Positions 9,648 to 16,844 of a stretch of 30,111 bases of DNA are shown here, in pieces. The position numbers were made by a program, and so were the translations under genes. The notes under the pieces were generated by a model. The model worked only from the letters and a program-made list of their open reading frames with translations, did not search any database and had not been told where the DNA came from. Source of the stretch: a virus. Each line of letters begins with the position of its first letter. Position 1 is the first letter of the stretch. Location of the stretch: positions 1 through 30,111 of IMG/VR virus record IMGVR_UViG_3300036901_000032, one strand, 5' to 3'.

Positions 9648-9832
9648 TGCGCCTCACGAATCAAATCCGCAACGGTTTCCATATCGATTACGCGCTCCGA
9701 TGGAATGTTCAATTCCACCAGTAATTCGAGCAGCTCAAGCGAATCGAGGCCGAGCGAATCGAGCGATGTTTCCGGCGCAGCCGCCTTTCCGGTTTCGCGT
9801 TCGATGATCTCGCGGACGGTTATTGATGACAT
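9644..9832 (-). CDS. Phage-encoded acyl carrier protein
   Basis: A 62-residue acidic helical protein with the ACP signature LDSLGLDSLELLELLVELN. Ser31 of the DSL triad is the expected attachment site for 4-phosphopantetheine. It is somewhat shorter than the usual 75-80 residues, mainly through a short helix I (ITVREIIERETG). The ATG lies 13 nt inside the end of the tail-fibre gene and its stop overlaps the GTG of the GNAT gene, so all three are translationally linked. A longer in-frame reading upstream exists but lies inside the fibre gene. Activation would need a host phosphopantetheinyl transferase, since none is visible here. A dedicated carrier next to an acyltransferase suggests delivery of a specific acyl group. 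Confidence 0.8.
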   Translation of the reverse strand: MSSITVREIIERETGKAAAPETSLDSLGLDSLELLELLVELNIPSERVIDMETVADLIREAQ

Positions 9833-11274
9833 AGGTAAGTCAACTCGTAGGTGGTGCTGGCTGTGAGCGCAGAGGGCACAGTGAAAACCACATTCGCAGT
9901 ACCGTTTATTCCCCATTGCTGGCCGCTGACCCACGCGGTGCTTCCTTGCGTCACCCCGAACAGGCAATAAATTTGATGGCTGGAGTAATTGCCCCCGAAA
10001 TTCAGAGTGAATAATGTGCCGCTTGCGGGAGAGGTTCCCACCGCAATGTTGACTGTGCCGGCGAAATCATTGCTGTAGCCGTTGACCGCGATGGTGCCGC
10101 CGGTTCCATTAGCCGCTCCCACGGTGATCGAGGGCACGCTCGGGTTGGGCCCCACCCCTGGCGCCGCGGGGTTGCTGATTGCGACGGTGATCCAATACGG
10201 GGCCGCGCTGAACGCCACAACCCCCGTGCACGAGTTCGCCTCCGGGCTGATGGCCGGCGGATTAAGCAGAGTCGTGGGCCAGGCGAACGTATACCCGCCG
10301 GTCCCGTTCTGGCAAACGTCGATGAAAATGACCTGGCCCGCTTGACCTCCCGTGAGCGTGCTCGATGCCACATTCCCGGTCAGCGTGATCGTGAAATCCG
10401 AATAGCTTCCCGCGTTGAATACAGGCGTGGCGCTGAAGGCCAGGGCGTCGAGGAGTCCAGCAACGATCTGCTGGTTATTTGTCTCCATCACCCAATTGGA
10501 GCCGTTGTTATAGGCGGCAAGGATGGTGCAGTAACCAGAAATCTCATTGACATTCGGCAAGAAAAATCCTGGCGCAGCCGAAAGATTGGCCGGCCAAGCA
10601 AATGCATAGCCGTTGGCGCAGATGCTGAAGACGATGCGCTGCCCGGTCTGGCCGCCGGTGATAGTGCTAGACGTGACATTCCCGGTCAGCGACATGCTGA
10701 AATAACCGTAGGCGCTAGCGTTAAACACCGGCGTCGCGCTGAAAGCAACCGAACCGAAAGCGGAGGCGAGACTGGTAAAGGATCCCGCTGCCGGCGTCGT
10801 TCCGCCAATCGGCGTGCTCTCTATGTCCGATGTCGCAATCGTGACTCCGCTGATCACCGTGCCGGTCTGTGTGCCCCCACCGATGGCAGGATTGGTGATA
10901 GTCGCGCCGCTGATAGTGCCGTTCAGAAACGCGTCCCCAGGCACGTTGTCAACGGTCCACTGCAGCGAGCCGCTCGCGCAGTTCGTCCCGCCGGCGCTAT
11001 AGCCCACGAATTTGTAACTGTTCGTGCCCAGCCACATGACGGCGCTGCCAGTCGTATCGAGCGGAACAGGGTTGGGGTTGCTGGTTCCTCCCGTGTAATC
11101 GGTATACGTCGCCTGCGGGGTTGTGGTGCCGCCCTGATACGTGAAGATGCAACCGCCCGAGAGTGGCTGGCCTGTCGAGGTCAGGAAGGTGGCGCGGGGC
11201 GTACGGAAGGGTACTACCGGATTTTGCGCCATGGCGGGAAGCGCCAACAGAAGCAGCCATACCAGTTTCTTCAT
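9820..11274 (-). CDS. Tail fibre/appendage protein with signal peptide and phage N-terminal anchor-like domain
   Basis: The ATG at 11274 overlaps the previous stop (CTATGAAG) and gives 484 residues; a longer open frame upstream runs through neighbouring genes and is not used. Residues 1-17 are a signal peptide (MKKLVWLLLLALPAMAQ). Residues about 20-125 match a domain common at the N-termini of podoviral tail appendages: PRATFLTSTGQPLSGG, then TYQGGTTTPQATYTDYTGG and VPLDTTGSAVMWLG. Two about 102-residue repeats follow (about 177-278 and 279-375, each starting FSATPVFN). The C-terminal domain of about 80 residues is beta-rich and ends TTYELTYLCHQ. It sits where P22 encodes its needle gene, so it may substitute for or decorate the tail tip. 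Confidence 0.7.
   Translation of the reverse strand: MKKLVWLLLLALPAMAQNPVVPFRTPRATFLTSTGQPLSGGCIFTYQGGTTTPQATYTDYTGGTSNPNPVPLDTTGSAVMWLGTNSYKFVGYSAGGTNCASGSLQWTVDNVPGDAFLNGTISGATITNPAIGGGTQTGTVISGVTIATSDIESTPIGGTTPAAGSFTSLASAFGSVAFSATPVFNASAYGYFSMSLTGNVTSSTITGGQTGQRIVFSICANGYAFAWPANLSAAPGFFLPNVNEISGYCTILAAYNNGSNWVMETNNQQIVAGLLDALAFSATPVFNAGSYSDFTITLTGNVASSTLTGGQAGQVIFIDVCQNGTGGYTFAWPTTLLNPPAISPEANSCTGVVAFSAAPYWITVAISNPAAPGVGPNPSVPSITVGAANGTGGTIAVNGYSNDFAGTVNIAVGTSPASGTLFTLNFGGNYSSHQIYCLFGVTQGSTAWVSGQQWGINGTANVVFTVPSALTASTTYELTYLCHQ
10150..10746 (-). repeat. Two in-frame tandem modules inside the tail-fibre gene
   Basis: The unit starting FSATPVFNASAYGYFSMSL recurs 102 codons later as FSATPVFNAGSYSDFTITL. 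Both continue LTGNV.SST.TGGQ.GQ and end near FAWP. At DNA level a 16-nt block (acattcccggtcagcg) is identical at an offset of 306 nt. This is an intragenic duplication of a beta-rich module; boundaries are approximate. Confidence 0.75.
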
Positions 11275-11447
11275 AGTCCCACCTTTGCGTTCAGCGCCGC
11301 AACCTGCGCGATCAGCGCGGCGAGGGCAACCTGAGTATCGGAAAGCTGCTTGATGCCGAATTGCGTCAGGCCGCTGGGCGTGCCCGGTTGCGCAAAGGGC
11401 ACCGCAGCCGAAATGGGAGCCGGAACGTTGATCGTCTGAGCCATCAT
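11271..11447 (-). CDS. Small 58-aa protein between gp10-like and fibre genes
   Basis: A tiny frame whose ATG overlaps the upstream stop (AATGATGG) and whose TGA overlaps the fibre ATG. It may start at 11447 (MMAQ) or 11444 (MAQ). The sequence begins AQTINVPAPISAAVPFAQPG and ends in an alanine/leucine-rich helix, DTQVALAALIAQVAALNAKV, with heptad-like spacing suited to a short coiled coil. I do not recognise a family. The position corresponds to P22 gene 26 (needle), but it is far too short to be a full needle. It could be an adaptor or helical stub for the fibre. Confidence 0.6.
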   Translation of the reverse strand: MMAQTINVPAPISAAVPFAQPGTPSGLTQFGIKQLSDTQVALAALIAQVAALNAKVGL

Positions 11448-12967
11448 TGCACCTGCGCAATCTGCTTAGTAAGCCGCTGCGTGGGACGCGGGAACCCCGT
11501 TCCTTCGACATAGCCCTCGATGATGCGCCAAGGGACAGGATCGGTAGCGACAAGGTCGAAAACGAAGTCGCGAGCCTGGCCAAGACGGCGCAGGATGACG
11601 CGCTTGCGATATTGGCCGGCCTGCCCGCAGTCGAGCGCATACTCGACGCCGAACGTCTTTGAGCCATCGCGGGAGATAGTCAACACAATCTGAGGCCCGC
11701 GCGGGTTGCCGGCGCCATCAAGCAACGGCGGCTGCGGCCCCAGCCCGGTTTCAACTTCCAGCACCAATTGCGAGAGGAAGATGCGTTCCAGTTCCGCGGC
11801 CAGGTGCGGCGATCTCCGCCAGCGCCTGATTGTCTTGCCATTGTCGTAGAGCGCGTTGATCGACATGGCGTAGATATTGCCTGAGTTCCAATCGCCAACC
11901 AGTTGCTGCCCGAAGGCAAAGACTGCGCAGGTTGACAAATGGGCGCTGTAGCCGGTCGGCCCTTGCTGCGACCAATAGCCGCGTTCATGCCACTGCTGGC
12001 TTGCTGCGTCGTATACCCAGGTCGCCCCGGCGCCGCCATTCGCACTGGGGAAGCGCAACACCCAGAAGGTATGGCCCTGATCGCGGTAGGTGTAGCCAAC
12101 CGCATCTGAGCCCTTTGCTGGGTAGGAAGCAACCGCCGTCTCGAATCCGAAGTTCGATACGCGCATCGGCGTGTAGCCGTTAGCCCGCCAGGCAATGTCG
12201 CCCTTCCCGCTCCGGCCGCCGAGCCAGAACACCGTGTTGTCCATCACCACCGGCGACTGCGGCGCTCCGCACCCCTCTTCCATGTAAGCGCCGGAAATCG
12301 GAGCGAAAGGCGTGTACTGGCTGGCTCCAGAATTGTAGTAAACCTGCGAATGGCCGTCCTCCCCGAGCACAAACAGAAAGCCGTAGGCAGAAACGATGGA
12401 AGCGATGTTCTCCGGGAACACTTCGTTCTGCTGCACGCCGAGAGCGTTCCACGTGGAGCCATCCAGCAACGCAGAGATTTGAAACTTATTCGTTCCTGCC
12501 AGCAATGCGACGAAATAGCTGCTGCAAAATACCACCATGGCCGGAATGCCCTGCAAACCGCCCACCTGAGTCAGCGCATTGGTTGTAAGGTTGAGGACAT
12601 AAATCGTGCCCGCTGAGCAGACGACAAGCTGATTTCCCAGCGTGCCGTTCGTCGCCATAGTGACCTGCTGGAGATTGTTGCCGACCGCGCCTCGATTCGT
12701 GGCTATGAAGGAGGTCAGGACGCCATTCGTATAAACCGGTGCCGTCGCTTCATATAAATTGCCGCCTCCGACCCAGAACATGCGGCCATTAATCTCTAGC
12801 GCGCCCCGCACAGGGCCGTTTGCTGTGCAGATCAGAGACAGACCGGGAGTTGGATAGAGGGCGGCTGCGGACGCGCCCATTTGGCTCTCTACGTTTTCCA
12901 CGTACCAGTTGACGGTCCTCTGGCAATCCGCCAGCGGGGATTGGGAAACGTAAGTGGAACCCACCAA
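11444..12967 (-). CDS. Packaged DNA stabilisation / tail accessory factor, P22 gp10-like
   Basis: About 507 residues, near the 472 of P22 gp10. The N-terminal signature VGSTYVSQSPLADCQRTVNW and the following YPTPGL and GPVRG are typical of the gp10 hub family, as are the beta-propeller-like repeats of the central part. The protein forms the tail hub ring below gp4 and retains DNA. The usable start codons are TTG at 12967 or GTG at 12964, without a clear ribosome site. The frame continues upstream as RFGLVGSTY, which looks like genuine family sequence, yet no ATG or GTG occurs before a TAG about 60 nt upstream, next to the HNH start. The original start may have been lost or moved when the HNH gene entered. 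The stop overlaps the 58-aa gene. Confidence 0.82.
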   Translation of the reverse strand: MVGSTYVSQSPLADCQRTVNWYVENVESQMGASAAALYPTPGLSLICTANGPVRGALEINGRMFWVGGGNLYEATAPVYTNGVLTSFIATNRGAVGNNLQQVTMATNGTLGNQLVVCSAGTIYVLNLTTNALTQVGGLQGIPAMVVFCSSYFVALLAGTNKFQISALLDGSTWNALGVQQNEVFPENIASIVSAYGFLFVLGEDGHSQVYYNSGASQYTPFAPISGAYMEEGCGAPQSPVVMDNTVFWLGGRSGKGDIAWRANGYTPMRVSNFGFETAVASYPAKGSDAVGYTYRDQGHTFWVLRFPSANGGAGATWVYDAASQQWHERGYWSQQGPTGYSAHLSTCAVFAFGQQLVGDWNSGNIYAMSINALYDNGKTIRRWRRSPHLAAELERIFLSQLVLEVETGLGPQPPLLDGAGNPRGPQIVLTISRDGSKTFGVEYALDCGQAGQYRKRVILRRLGQARDFVFDLVATDPVPWRIIEGYVEGTGFPRPTQRLTKQIAQVQ

Positions 12968-13023
12968 ACCAAATCGGGCGATTTTATTAATCCTTTTCTT
13001 GCCATCTATAGTATCTTGACGGC

Positions 13024-13647
13024 ATGGCTAAAAGACTTGATTTGACAGGTTCGACCTTTGGGCGTTTGTACGTGATAACGCGCGGCATAAAACGCGGAGC
13101 AAAAACCGTCTGGGTATGTCAATGCACTTGCGGGAAACGCCGAGAAATCGCCACTTATCTGCTCACGAGCGGACAAACTCGCTCGTGCGGATGCTTGAAA
13201 AGCGAAACTACAACCGCCAAAAACCTTACTCATGGTCAGAGCGTGAGAGGAGCAACATCAGGCACCTATACTACATGGGCAAACATGATGCAGCGCTGCA
13301 TGAATCCTAACAATGACAACTTTATCAACTATGGGGGCCGTGGAATTACGGTTTGCGGCCGCTGGTTAGATTTCTCGAATTTCTTTTCCGATATGGGAAA
13401 GCGCCCAGCTAGAAAATCGCTCGAACGCGTCAACAACAGTGGAAATTACGAGCCCTCAAACTGCAAATGGGCAACATTTAGCGAACAGGCTCGCAATAAG
13501 CGGAACAACAGGATATTAAACTTTAAGGGAAGAAGTATGATGCTCTCTGAATGGTCGGAGCATCTTGGAATACGCCTCGGCACTCTCAGCCATCGCCTCT
13601 ATCACTACCATTGGAGCATAGAAAGAGTGCTTGGCACTCCTGTTTAG
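13024..13647 (+). CDS. HNH-type homing endonuclease-like protein
   Basis: The only plus-strand gene inside the minus-strand late operon. It encodes 207 residues. An N-terminal zinc-finger-like module has Cys32, 34, 36, 55 and 57. Then come the phage HNH hallmarks YGGRGITVCGRW (103-114) and LERVNNSGNYEPSNCKWAT (133-151), followed by a basic C-terminal DNA-binding region. Such free-standing endonucleases cut phage DNA and spread their own gene. Base use is visibly more A-rich than its neighbours, a sign of recent arrival. Its stop overlaps the end of the gp4-like gene tail-to-tail by 4 nt, and its ATG lies about 56 nt from the gp10-like start, so it fills exactly the gap between two genes that are adjacent in P22-like phages. 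Confidence 0.85.
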   Translation: MAKRLDLTGSTFGRLYVITRGIKRGAKTVWVCQCTCGKRREIATYLLTSGQTRSCGCLKSETTTAKNLTHGQSVRGATSGTYTTWANMMQRCMNPNNDNFINYGGRGITVCGRWLDFSNFFSDMGKRPARKSLERVNNSGNYEPSNCKWATFSEQARNKRNNRILNFKGRSMMLSEWSEHLGIRLGTLSHRLYHYHWSIERVLGTPV

Positions 13648-14495
13648 TAAGGGATCCCGAACATATCGGCCTTGTAGTTGTACCCTGCAGGGCTCGTGCA
13701 TAGATCTGAAATCAGATGCAAGTCCGGCGCATTGGCCGTCTTAATCATGGCCAGCGAGTCGGTTGCGATCTTCGCCACATCGGGCGGAATCTGCGCGCCG
13801 AACTCCCCGGCCAACTCGACAGCGAGATTGAAGCGGAAGGCGCGCGCGTACCCAGGCGGGAAGTTGAGCAATGTCTGCAGCGTTGCCGGCCAGACAAGCG
13901 ATTGCCAGCTATAGATGCGGACATTATTCGCTTGAATCGTGGGAATCGGCCAGAAGTTGAGTGTCCGAAGCGGCATGCCCCCATCGTCGTAGCACACCTG
14001 AGGAAATGACCCCGCCACATTTTTAACCGGAACCTGATTCTGCCATTGATCCCAGGTGTACATGTCGATTGGCACTTCTACCGGGTTGCCCGGGTTATAG
14101 AGCAGGATCGCGCTCATGCCTACAATCTTCGATGGCCGCGTGGTATCGAAATTGCCGCCAGGGCCGAGGGTGAATGCCTGCTGACCAAGCGTGAGCGGAT
14201 AATCGTCGGCTCCGATAGTAAAGACAGAAAGGCTATCGGCATTCCACGAATCGATCATCTCTTGAAACGCAGCCAGGGAGTCGTTCGCCTCATCGTTGGT
14301 GGGCAATTCAGCCGATGCCACCACATTGATCAGCCGCAGAGCGCGCGTGATGATCGAGAGTGCACTCCCATAAATAGAATTGTCGGGCGTAGAGGGAGAA
14401 ACGTTCGATACCGGCGTCGTGAGCAGTGAGCCATCGGCTGAATTGACCGAGAGCGCATACTGATTGCCGGATTGATCGGTGATGATCAACGCCAT
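13644..14495 (-). CDS. Tail accessory factor, P22 gp4-like
   Basis: The 283-residue protein contains ALSIITRALRLINVVASAEL and ANDSLAAFQEMIDSWNADSL, the helical pattern of the gp4 family (first tail accessory factor, binding under the portal ring). Later motifs PLTLGQQAFTLGPGG and YARAFRFNLAVELAGEFG also fit the family in related phages. It is longer than P22 gp4 (166 residues), with an extra N-terminal strand region of about 35 residues and a C-terminal part. Its ATG overlaps the stop of the 43-aa gene upstream (TAATG). It precedes the gp10-like gene, from which it is now separated by the HNH gene. Confidence 0.85.
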   Translation of the reverse strand: MALIITDQSGNQYALSVNSADGSLLTTPVSNVSPSTPDNSIYGSALSIITRALRLINVVASAELPTNDEANDSLAAFQEMIDSWNADSLSVFTIGADDYPLTLGQQAFTLGPGGNFDTTRPSKIVGMSAILLYNPGNPVEVPIDMYTWDQWQNQVPVKNVAGSFPQVCYDDGGMPLRTLNFWPIPTIQANNVRIYSWQSLVWPATLQTLLNFPPGYARAFRFNLAVELAGEFGAQIPPDVAKIATDSLAMIKTANAPDLHLISDLCTSPAGYNYKADMFGIPY

Positions 14496-14626
14496 TACGT
14501 TTTCCTCTGCTGTGCCCGGTCGACAATTGGTTCATTGCGCTGCGCGAGCAGAATGGCAATCAGGCGCAGCCATGCGTTCGCGCTCAAATCGGTAGGAGCC
14601 AGAGCCTCAATCTCTTTGCGCGTCAT
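14495..14626 (-). CDS. Small 43-aa hypothetical protein
   Basis: The frame MTRKEIEALAPTDLSANAWL... has an ATG overlapping the glycosyltransferase stop (ATGA) and a TAA overlapping the gp4-like ATG. The product is helical and charged (an N-terminal acidic-basic helix, then RLIAILLAQRN). The overlaps at both ends favour a real, translationally coupled gene. Function unknown; no membrane segment or motif is recognised. Confidence 0.55.
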   Translation of the reverse strand: MTRKEIEALAPTDLSANAWLRLIAILLAQRNEPIVDRAQQRKT

Positions 14627-15324
14627 GCGGCTTTCGACCCTCCCGGCTGCCTCATCAGGAACTCGTGCAGATTGCCCGGATAAACCCTCTCCCCCTCATG
14701 ATGGTCAATGCTCAGATCCGGCACCAGCCAAATATCGCCGCATTTGTCCTTCCAGCGGCGCGCAAAAGAGTAATCCTCGCCCCACCAGAGGCGCCCGCTG
14801 ACCCCGTGATTGAACAGATCCACGGCAAGGTGATACATCGGTCCGTAACAGAGTTCAGGATAGGCAACCATGAACTCGTCAACCGCCTTGTTGGTGACTT
14901 TCAGGAAGCCGGCCGGAATCAGTTTCGCGCTGATTGCCCCATCGGAAACGCGCACCTTCGGGGTAAAGTCCGCGTTGACCTCCCACGAGCCCATGTAGAA
15001 CTCGGGCGTGGGGCCGTCTTCGGTCTTGCACCGATAGGTGCCGGAGACTACGTCGCCTTCCGTCTCGATCAGCTTGAGCAGGTCTTCCGGACGCCACGAA
15101 ACATCGTAATCGAGGAAGACGATTACCTGAGCATTCGCATCGAGAGCCGCGCGGAGCATGTTTGCGCGCGCGGCCGATATGTACTGGCAGGCGATTTGCT
15201 GGGCGTAGCCGTGCTCCCATCCAGCAGCCTCGATGAATGGAAGCGAGGCTTTCAGCGACTCGATATATGGCGCTGTGGGCCCCGCTAACGAAGGAGTACA
15301 GAAAACGACTTTCTTCTTATCCAT
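14623..15324 (-). CDS. Glycosyltransferase (GT-A type) in the head/tail operon
   Basis: 233 residues with a GT-A arrangement: an N-terminal strand KVVFCTPSLAG, the strand VIVFLDYDVSW carrying a DxD-type motif (Asp72-Tyr-Asp74) for metal and nucleotide-sugar, then GTYRCK and a late GEDYSFARRW (182-191) that resembles the catalytic ED motif of family 2 enzymes. No membrane segment is present, so it should act in the cytoplasm on a soluble substrate. It starts directly after the 79-aa gene and overlaps the next by ATGA. Its place among virion genes suggests glycosylation of a capsid or tail protein, or alteration of a host surface sugar; the substrate cannot be read from the sequence. Confidence 0.75.
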   Translation of the reverse strand: MDKKKVVFCTPSLAGPTAPYIESLKASLPFIEAAGWEHGYAQQIACQYISAARANMLRAALDANAQVIVFLDYDVSWRPEDLLKLIETEGDVVSGTYRCKTEDGPTPEFYMGSWEVNADFTPKVRVSDGAISAKLIPAGFLKVTNKAVDEFMVAYPELCYGPMYHLAVDLFNHGVSGRLWWGEDYSFARRWKDKCGDIWLVPDLSIDHHEGERVYPGNLHEFLMRQPGGSKAA

Positions 15325-15564
15325 TTAGTGCGTTGCCCAGATGCCCAGCGCCTGCAGGGTGGCCGTCACTTCCACGATCCACGCCGTGAGCGAGGCGGCG
15401 ATTGTGATGTTGGAGGAAACCGACACTACCGAAGCGGCATTCTGGGTGATGGAGGCCCGCTGCGCTACCGGAGTCGCCCCGTAAAAGGCGATTGTGTCAG
15501 CCGCGGACTGCCCGAGGGCCGTACCGCTCGAATTGTTATCACTGAGCTGCTTGCCGATTGCCAT
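15325..15564 (-). CDS. Small 79-aa protein downstream of coat, possible head decoration/fibre component
   Basis: The sequence begins MAIGKQLSDNNSSGTALGQS and continues AADTIAFYGATPVAQRASIT. That N-terminus (lack of bulky residues, a GQS...D.I.FYGATPVAQR core) recurs in small proteins encoded after coat genes in many tailed phages; some have been called head fibre-like. The remainder is Ala/Val/Thr-rich and probably helical. A good ribosome site (AGGAGA) lies 8 nt upstream, separate from coat by a strong hairpin. The decoration role is an inference. Confidence 0.6.
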   Translation of the reverse strand: MAIGKQLSDNNSSGTALGQSAADTIAFYGATPVAQRASITQNAASVVSVSSNITIAASLTAWIVEVTATLQALGIWATH

Positions 15565-15589
15565 GAATCTTCTCCTGATCTGAAATCAT

Positions 15590-15609
15590 GGGGCCGCTTT
15601 CACGGCCCC
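15590..15609 (-). terminator. Strong hairpin after the coat gene, possible attenuator
   Basis: A perfect 7-bp G/C stem (GGGGCCG and CGGCCCC) with a 6-nt loop sits 7 nt past the coat stop and 26 nt before the next ATG. No clean U-tract follows, so it may be a partial terminator or an mRNA stabiliser that sets coat level above downstream genes. Confidence 0.5.
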
Positions 15610-15615
15610 GTAAGG

Positions 15616-16824
15616 TTACTGTGCAATAACTCGCACTGCAAGTTGTGGACGGATACATTTATATCCGTATAAAACATCGATCCGGCATGGAACTTTGTCG
15701 TTCGTGATGTCGTACTGGCGAGCAATACGCATCGAAATGCTGTCCATGACCTCGCGCGCGCCCCATGCGCCGAACTTCGATACATCGATCAAATCGGCGG
15801 TGACGAAGGCAAACGCTTCGGGGTGGAAGAGCACAGACTGCGCATACAGATTCGATGCGCCCCCCCCGACCTTGCTCACCGCGGAGTTGTTCGCAACGCC
15901 ATTCGAGACGTTCTGCGCCGCGCCCGTGGCAACGAGGGCCGGCGAAATGGCGAGAGTGGTTGCGGACGCTCCAGAGTTCGCCGTGAGGACGAACTGCTGC
16001 AAGTACCCCAGGTTGGCTTTGGTTTCAGGATGTACCGCGTACACGCCGGCGAAGGTGACGATGTCGCCCAGCAGCAACGTGGCGGTGCCGGTCTGCACGG
16101 TGATGCTGGAGCCGGTCTGGGCCGTGGCGCTGTTCGCGGTGTAGCCGGTCACAGTTGCAGCGGTGCCGCTCTGAAAGTTGGTCAGAACGGTGTTCTCATA
16201 GGTATTCATCCCGTTCACCTTGCCGATTTTTCCGGAAAGGTATGGCCTGGAGATAGATTCCTGCGGGTTGAAGAGGCCCTTGATGGCGTCGAGATAACTG
16301 GGCACATGCTGCGAGTTGATGATGCCGACGCGCTCGCCTTCATCCGGGGCAAGGTTCTGGTTCAGCATCCTGCGGGCCAGCGCAATATCCTTGTACGTGA
16401 GGGTATTGGCGTTATCGTCGATGGCGTTATAGACCTGCAACACCATGCTGAGGGCGTCGGCTTCGATGTTCGTCGCCAGTACGCTCATGGCGGGCTTCAG
16501 ATACCGCTCGCTGAATTCGTCGATGGTGAGGGTGAGATCCTGCGATGTGAAATTGGTGTCAACGCCTTTCTGCGTCGACATGGTGATCACCTGGCTGGTT
16601 TCCGTGGTGTCCTGAACCGCGATCACCGAGCCCGTGCGAACCGTGTACTGGTTCGGCATACGGATGGTCAGCGAGGGGCCGATCTTGCCCGAGGGCGATG
16701 CCCCGCTGTTGGCAAACTGCTTGTCGTATTGCTTGTCGCAGTTCTCGATAAAGTTCAGGTTGGCGTGCAGGATGCGCAATGCTTCCCGCGTGATGATGGT
16801 GGGTGAAAGAAGGCTGTTCGCCAT
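15616..16824 (-). CDS. Major capsid (coat) protein, P22 gp5-like
   Basis: 402 residues (P22 coat is 430). The N-terminus MANSLLSPTIITREALRILH, followed by GPSLTIRMPNQY, TQKGVDTNFTSQDLTLTIDE and FSERYLKPAMSVLATNIEAD, is the typical P22 coat family pattern with the HK97 fold. The middle contains the Thr/Ala/Gly-rich insertion region, and the C-terminus ends DVLYGYKCIRPQLAVRVIAQ. It follows the scaffold gene by about 20 nt with GGGAGC upstream of ATG. It forms the icosahedral shell around the scaffold. Confidence 0.9.
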   Translation of the reverse strand: MANSLLSPTIITREALRILHANLNFIENCDKQYDKQFANSGASPSGKIGPSLTIRMPNQYTVRTGSVIAVQDTTETSQVITMSTQKGVDTNFTSQDLTLTIDEFSERYLKPAMSVLATNIEADALSMVLQVYNAIDDNANTLTYKDIALARRMLNQNLAPDEGERVGIINSQHVPSYLDAIKGLFNPQESISRPYLSGKIGKVNGMNTYENTVLTNFQSGTAATVTGYTANSATAQTGSSITVQTGTATLLLGDIVTFAGVYAVHPETKANLGYLQQFVLTANSGASATTLAISPALVATGAAQNVSNGVANNSAVSKVGGGASNLYAQSVLFHPEAFAFVTADLIDVSKFGAWGAREVMDSISMRIARQYDITNDKVPCRIDVLYGYKCIRPQLAVRVIAQ

Positions 16825-16844
16825 GGGTCAAGCTCCCGAGCGTC

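Noticed and set aside
10342-11334. 330-residue plus-strand open frame
   Set aside because: Antisense to the fibre gene, low-complexity Arg-rich, no recognisable domain.
11275-11667. N-terminal extension of the fibre frame to 11667
   Set aside because: The extra residues run through the gp10-like and 58-aa genes, while the ATG at 11274 gives a signal peptide and a coupled start.
15823-16806. 327-residue plus-strand open frame
   Set aside because: Antisense to the coat gene; composition is Arg/His/Gly-rich as expected for a shadow frame in GC-rich coding DNA.
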